NCBI GenBank assembly: GCA_946221915.1
Contig: CAMIKG010000023.1
Span: 1-56,846, forward strand
DNA: 56,846 nucleotides
Source: an uncultured Erwinia sp.
GTDB taxonomy: Bacteria > Pseudomonadota > Gammaproteobacteria > Enterobacterales > Enterobacteriaceae
Reading direction: 5' to 3'
Below the pieces are notes generated by a model. That model did no database searches. It saw only the letters and a program-made list of their open reading frames with translations, and was not told the origin of the DNA. Below are positions 53,399 through 56,846 of the stretch, in pieces (position 1 is the stretch's first letter; every line of letters begins with the position of its first letter). A program made the translations under genes and the position numbers.

Positions 53399-55084
53399 CT
53401 ATTTTACCATCGGCAGATTGAGCTGATGCTCGCGGGCGCAGGCCTGTGCCTGTTCATAACCGGCATCAGCATGGCGCATCACACCCGTCGCCGGGTCGTT
53501 CCACAGCACACGCGCCAGACGCGCATCCGCTTCCTGACTGCCGTCACAGACAATCACCACCCCGGCATGCTGCGAGAAGCCCATTCCCACGCCGCCGCCA
53601 TGATGCAGGCTGACCCAGGTGGCGCCGCCTGCGGTATTCAGCAGCGCATTCAGCAGCGGCCAGTCAGAGACCGCATCAGAACCGTCGCGCATCGCTTCGG
53701 TTTCACGGTTTGGCGACGCCACAGAACCGCAGTCGAGGTGGTCGCGGCCAATCACCACTGGCGCTTTGAGTTCGCCATTGCGCACCATTTCGTTAAACGC
53801 CAGTCCGGCGAGATGGCGTTCACCGAGTCCCAGCCAGCAAATGCGCGCCGGTAAGCCCTGGAAGGCGATGCGCTCCTGCGCCATATCCAGCCAGCGGTGC
53901 AGACTGGTATGGTGCGGGAACAGCTCTTTCAGTTTTGCATCGGTTTTATAGATATCTTCCGGATCGCCGGACAGCGCCACCCAGCGGAACGGGCCTTTGC
54001 CCTCGCAGAACAGCGGACGGATATAGGCAGGAACGAAGCCCGGGAAATCAAAGGCGTGGCTGACCCCTTCGTCCAGCGCCACCTGGCGGATATTGTTGCC
54101 ATAGTCGACGGTGGGAATGCCCATATGGCAGAAGTCGAGCATCGCCTGCACATGTACCGCCATCGAGGCGCGCGCCGCTTTTTCCACCGCTTTCGGGTTG
54201 CTGGCGCGTTCTGCTGCCCACTGTTCCAGGCTCCAGCCTGCAGGCAGATAGCCATTCAGCGGATCGTGTGCTGAAGTCTGGTCGGTGACAATGTCCGGCT
54301 TCATGCCGCCCGCTTTGGCACGTTGCACCAGCTGCGGCAGGATCTCCGCCGCGTTGCCCAGCAGGCCGACGGAGATGGCGCGTTTTGCCTGATTCGCTTC
54401 GTCGATCATCGCCAGCGCCTCATCGATGCTGAAGGCTTTATAGTCGAGATAACGGGTACGCAGGCGGAAGTCGATACGCGACTCCTGACACTCCACCGCC
54501 AGCACCGAGGCTCCCGCCAGTACGCCCGCCAGCGGCTGCGCGCCGCCCATGCCGCCCAGCCCGGCGGTAAGTATCCATTTACCGCTCAGGTCGCTGTTGT
54601 AGTGCTGGCGGCCCGCTTCGGCGAAGGTTTCAAAGGTGCCCTGTACAATGCCCTGCGCGCCGATATAGATCCACGAACCGGCGGTCATCTGGCCGTACAT
54701 CATCAGACCGGCTTTATCCAGCTCATGGAAATGGTCCCAGGTGGCCCAGTGCGGCACCAGGTTGGAGTTGGCGATCAGCACCCGCGGGGCATCGGCGTGG
54801 GTGCGGAAGACGCCGACCGGCTTGCCGGACTGTACCAGCAGCGTCTCATCCGGCTGCAGCACCTCAAGTGAACGCAGGATCTGCTCGAAGCTCTCCCAGT
54901 TACGCGCCGCTTTGCCGATGCCGCCATACACCACCAGATCTTCCGGTCTTTCGGCCACGTCGGGATCGAGGTTGTTCTGGATCATGCGATATGCGGCTTC
55001 AATCAGCCAGTTAGCGCAATGCAGCTGATTACCCTGCGGCGCGCGGATTTCACGGGCCACGGCTTTGCTTACGGATTCACTCAT
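53399..55084 (-). CDS. hutU: Urocanate hydratase HutU
   Basis: Cytosolic NAD-dependent urocanase of 561 residues that converts urocanate to imidazolone propionate, step two of histidine degradation. VVYGGIGKAARNWESF, GGMGGAQPLAGVLAGAS (NAD site) and FCHMGIPTVDYGNNIRQ are diagnostic. AAGGAACAAGATA precedes ATG 55084. It lies 17 bases after hutH. Confidence 0.97.
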   Translation of the reverse strand: MSESVSKAVAREIRAPQGNQLHCANWLIEAAYRMIQNNLDPDVAERPEDLVVYGGIGKAARNWESFEQILRSLEVLQPDETLLVQSGKPVGVFRTHADAPRVLIANSNLVPHWATWDHFHELDKAGLMMYGQMTAGSWIYIGAQGIVQGTFETFAEAGRQHYNSDLSGKWILTAGLGGMGGAQPLAGVLAGASVLAVECQESRIDFRLRTRYLDYKAFSIDEALAMIDEANQAKRAISVGLLGNAAEILPQLVQRAKAGGMKPDIVTDQTSAHDPLNGYLPAGWSLEQWAAERASNPKAVEKAARASMAVHVQAMLDFCHMGIPTVDYGNNIRQVALDEGVSHAFDFPGFVPAYIRPLFCEGKGPFRWVALSGDPEDIYKTDAKLKELFPHHTSLHRWLDMAQERIAFQGLPARICWLGLGERHLAGLAFNEMVRNGELKAPVVIGRDHLDCGSVASPNRETEAMRDGSDAVSDWPLLNALLNTAGGATWVSLHHGGGVGMGFSQHAGVVIVCDGSQEADARLARVLWNDPATGVMRHADAGYEQAQACAREHQLNLPMVK

Positions 55085-55101
55085 TATCTTGTTCCTTATA
55101 A

Positions 55102-56646
55102 TTAAGCGTCATGGCTCGGCAGCAGGGCGGCGATCGCCTCTGGCCAGCGATCGCTGGCGGCCCACTGGCGCATCTGTTCGATATCCAGCGCCATCAGGCG
55201 GTCTTTATCGAGGAAAGCAACGCGTTCGCGCAGTTGCGCCAGCTGTTGTTCGAGGATGGCTGAGCTTTGCAGCGGCCGATGGAAGTCGATGCCCTGGGCG
55301 GCAGCCATCGCTTCAATGCCCACCACGGTGGCGGTGTTAAAGCACATGTCACCGAGGCGGCGCGCGGCGTAAGTCGCCATCGACACGTGATCTTCCTGGT
55401 TGGCGGAGGTGGGCAGGCTGTCGACGCTGCCGGGATGCGCCAGTGATTTATTTTCTGAGGCCAGCGCTGCAGCGGTGACCTGCGCAATCATAAAACCGGA
55501 ATTGACGCCGCCATCATTGACGAGGAACGGCGGCAGGCCGGAGAGACCGGTATCCAGCAGCAGCGCCAGACGGCGCTCGGATATCGCACCAATTTCCGCC
55601 ACTGCCAGCGCGATGATATCGGCGGCGAACGCTACCGGCTCGGCGTGGAAATTGCCGCCGGAGATCACTTCGCCGGAATCGGTAAACACCAGCGGGTTAT
55701 CCGAGGCGGCGTTGGCTTCAATCTGCAACACGCGCGCGGCGTGGCTGAGGTTATCAAGACACGCGCCCATCACCTGCGGCACGCAGCGAATAGAATAGGG
55801 GTCCTGTACGCGACCGCAATTGGCGTGGGAACAGACGATATCGCTGCCCTCCAGCAGGCTGGCGACCGCGGCGGCCACGGCAATCTGCCCGCTCTGACCG
55901 CGCGCCTGATGAATACGTGCATCAAACGGTTTGATCGAGCCTTTAATCGCTTCCAGCGACAGCGCGCCTGCCACCAGTCCGGCGGCAAACACATTCTCAG
56001 CTTCAAACAGGCCGCGCAGCGCCAGCGCAGTGGAGACCTGGGTGCCATTCAGCAGCGCCAGACCCTCTTTCGGCCCCAGCACAAAGGGTTGCAGACCGGC
56101 CAGCTTCAGTCCGTCCACAGCGCTGATCAACTCGCCGTTTACCCGCACGTTGCCTTCGCCCAGCAGCATCAACGACAGATGCGCCAGCGGCGCCAGATCG
56201 CCGGATGCTCCGACCGATCCTTTAGCAGGAATGCAGGGCATCACGCCAGCGTTGAACAGCGCGAGCAGCGCGTCGACTAATTCGATACGTATGCCCGAGT
56301 GACCGCGCGCCAGACTGATCACTTTGGTCGCCATCACCAGCCGCACCACATTGTCCGGCAGCAGATCGCCAATGCCGACGCTGTGCGATAACACCAGGTT
56401 GCGCTGCAGTTCCGCCAGCCGCTCAGCCGGAATGGTGGTATTTGCCAGCTTGCCGAAACCGGTATTGATGCCGTAGGTAACTTTGCCGGAACTGACGATG
56501 GCGGCCACGGTGGCACTGGCCTTAAGCACTTCCTCACGCGCGCTGTCATCCAGCGTCAGCGTGACGCCGCCATGATAGATGGTTCTGAGCATCGCCAGCT
56601 CCACCGCGCCGGGCTGCAGACGACACTCTTGCGTACTGAACGACAT
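55102..56646 (-). CDS. hutH: Histidine ammonia-lyase HutH
   Basis: Cytosolic enzyme of 514 residues that deaminates L-histidine to trans-urocanate. The self-formed MIO electrophile arises from Ala147-Ser148-Gly149 in GSVGASGDLAPL. YGINTGFGKLA at 58-68 supplies the catalytic Tyr. ATG 56646 is preceded by CAGGAG six bases upstream. A HutC-type operator overlaps the promoter/leader. It heads the operon hutH-hutU-hisC-like-hydroxyacid oxidase; hutG, hutI and hutC are not in the window. Confidence 0.97.
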   Translation of the reverse strand: MSFSTQECRLQPGAVELAMLRTIYHGGVTLTLDDSAREEVLKASATVAAIVSSGKVTYGINTGFGKLANTTIPAERLAELQRNLVLSHSVGIGDLLPDNVVRLVMATKVISLARGHSGIRIELVDALLALFNAGVMPCIPAKGSVGASGDLAPLAHLSLMLLGEGNVRVNGELISAVDGLKLAGLQPFVLGPKEGLALLNGTQVSTALALRGLFEAENVFAAGLVAGALSLEAIKGSIKPFDARIHQARGQSGQIAVAAAVASLLEGSDIVCSHANCGRVQDPYSIRCVPQVMGACLDNLSHAARVLQIEANAASDNPLVFTDSGEVISGGNFHAEPVAFAADIIALAVAEIGAISERRLALLLDTGLSGLPPFLVNDGGVNSGFMIAQVTAAALASENKSLAHPGSVDSLPTSANQEDHVSMATYAARRLGDMCFNTATVVGIEAMAAAQGIDFHRPLQSSAILEQQLAQLRERVAFLDKDRLMALDIEQMRQWAASDRWPEAIAALLPSHDA

Positions 56647-56656
56647 GGTATACTCC

Positions 56657-56666
56657 TGTCTATACA
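56657..56666. promoter_or_regulatory. HutC-type operator at hutH
   Basis: On the minus strand TGTATAGACA (within CTTGTATAGACAGG) differs at one of ten positions from the perfect palindrome TGTATATACA upstream of the ABC operon. It lies just before the hutH ribosome site. Confidence 0.6.
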
Positions 56667-56718
56667 AGTTAAATTAAATAAACCCGTTCTATGCCGCGAT
56701 CCCTGTTGGTTGCAGGTA

Positions 56719-56831
56719 TCACTGATCTGATTCCCTCCCCCGGTGTGGAGAGATGTCACCGATCTGATCCCCTCCCCCGGTATGGGGAGATGGCACCGAT
56801 CTGATCCCCTCCCCCATAAAATGGGGGAGGG
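56719..56831. repeat. Triple direct repeat with terminal hairpin (copy 2)
   Basis: Three successive units of about 38 bases share CAC(C/T)GATCTGAT(C/T)CC and a CTCCCCC block (starts near 56719, 56756, 56794). The last ends in a perfect 11-base hairpin, CCCTCCCCCAT (56807-56817) with ATGGGGGAGGG (56821-56831) and loop AAA. It is the inverted counterpart of the repeat at 1-37. Confidence 0.7.
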
Positions 56832-56846
56832 TTAGGGAGGGGGAGC

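Noticed and set aside
56719..56831. Three spaced CTCCCCC repeats resembling a small CRISPR array
   Set aside because: The units are directly adjacent, degenerate and hairpin-forming, related to a repeat at the other end of the window, and no cas gene is present.

Overview
The window comes from a Gram-negative chromosome of the order Enterobacterales, most likely family Erwiniaceae (Pantoea/Erwinia-like). This rests on gene order and protein similarity recalled from memory, not on a search. The middle of the window follows the E. coli 47-48 min backbone: dusC, yohF, yohD, yohC, pbpG, bglX, osmF-yehY-yehX-yehW, yohO and mlrA occur in that order with foreign or lineage-specific genes between them. 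The dinG-ybiB pair, which lies elsewhere in E. coli, follows. I saw no prophage, insertion sequence, CRISPR array, rRNA or tRNA. Layout: 1-8443 holds dusC, a D-2-hydroxyacid dehydrogenase, a YhhS-type MFS carrier, a short Pit-type phosphate carrier, a small P-loop kinase, an ErfK-type L,D-transpeptidase and a GH15 glucan hydrolase. 8551-14377 holds yohF, yohD (TTG start), yohC, pbpG and a large MscS-type channel. 14426-24070 holds a PuuE-type GABA aminotransferase, an unrecognised gene downstream of a true mgtC with a long structured leader, bglX, a TetR/flavodoxin-fold oxidoreductase pair, a SUFU-domain protein and idi. 24098-29648 holds an MFS carrier, the OsmU osmoprotectant ABC operon and the 35-residue yohO. 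29725-36359 is one nine-gene minus-strand run headed by mlrA. It encodes a SnoaL-like protein, an SDR, an FAD amine-oxidase-type flavoprotein, DUF1365, a cyclopropane-synthase-like methyltransferase, DUF2878, a chalcone-isomerase-like protein and a DUF3833 lipoprotein: a fatty-acid-modification cluster under, or together with, the curli/biofilm regulator. 36508-41991 holds an XRE-cupin/GNAT/GNAT operon, a heptad-repeat coiled-coil protein, dinG and ybiB. The most unusual part is 42027-56646. A plus-strand operon (NitT/TauT-type ABC transporter, histidinol-dehydrogenase paralogue, APH-fold kinase, zinc alcohol dehydrogenase, SDR) converges on a minus-strand operon hutH-hutU-hisC-like-FMN alpha-hydroxyacid oxidase. 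The plus-strand operon has a sigma-54 promoter and a perfect TGTATATACA palindrome. The hutH promoter carries a nine-of-ten match to the same palindrome, which has the form of a HutC (GntR family) operator. My reading is a histidine-linked catabolic regulon. The hydroxyacid oxidase and the HisC-like aminotransferase would turn imidazole-lactate into imidazole-pyruvate and then histidine for HutH/HutU. The co-regulated transporter and dehydrogenases would take up and oxidise an unknown precursor. The pairing of promoter sites is visible in the sequence; the substrates are inference. A sulfonate pathway (DHPS/sulfolactate-like) is the main competing reading.
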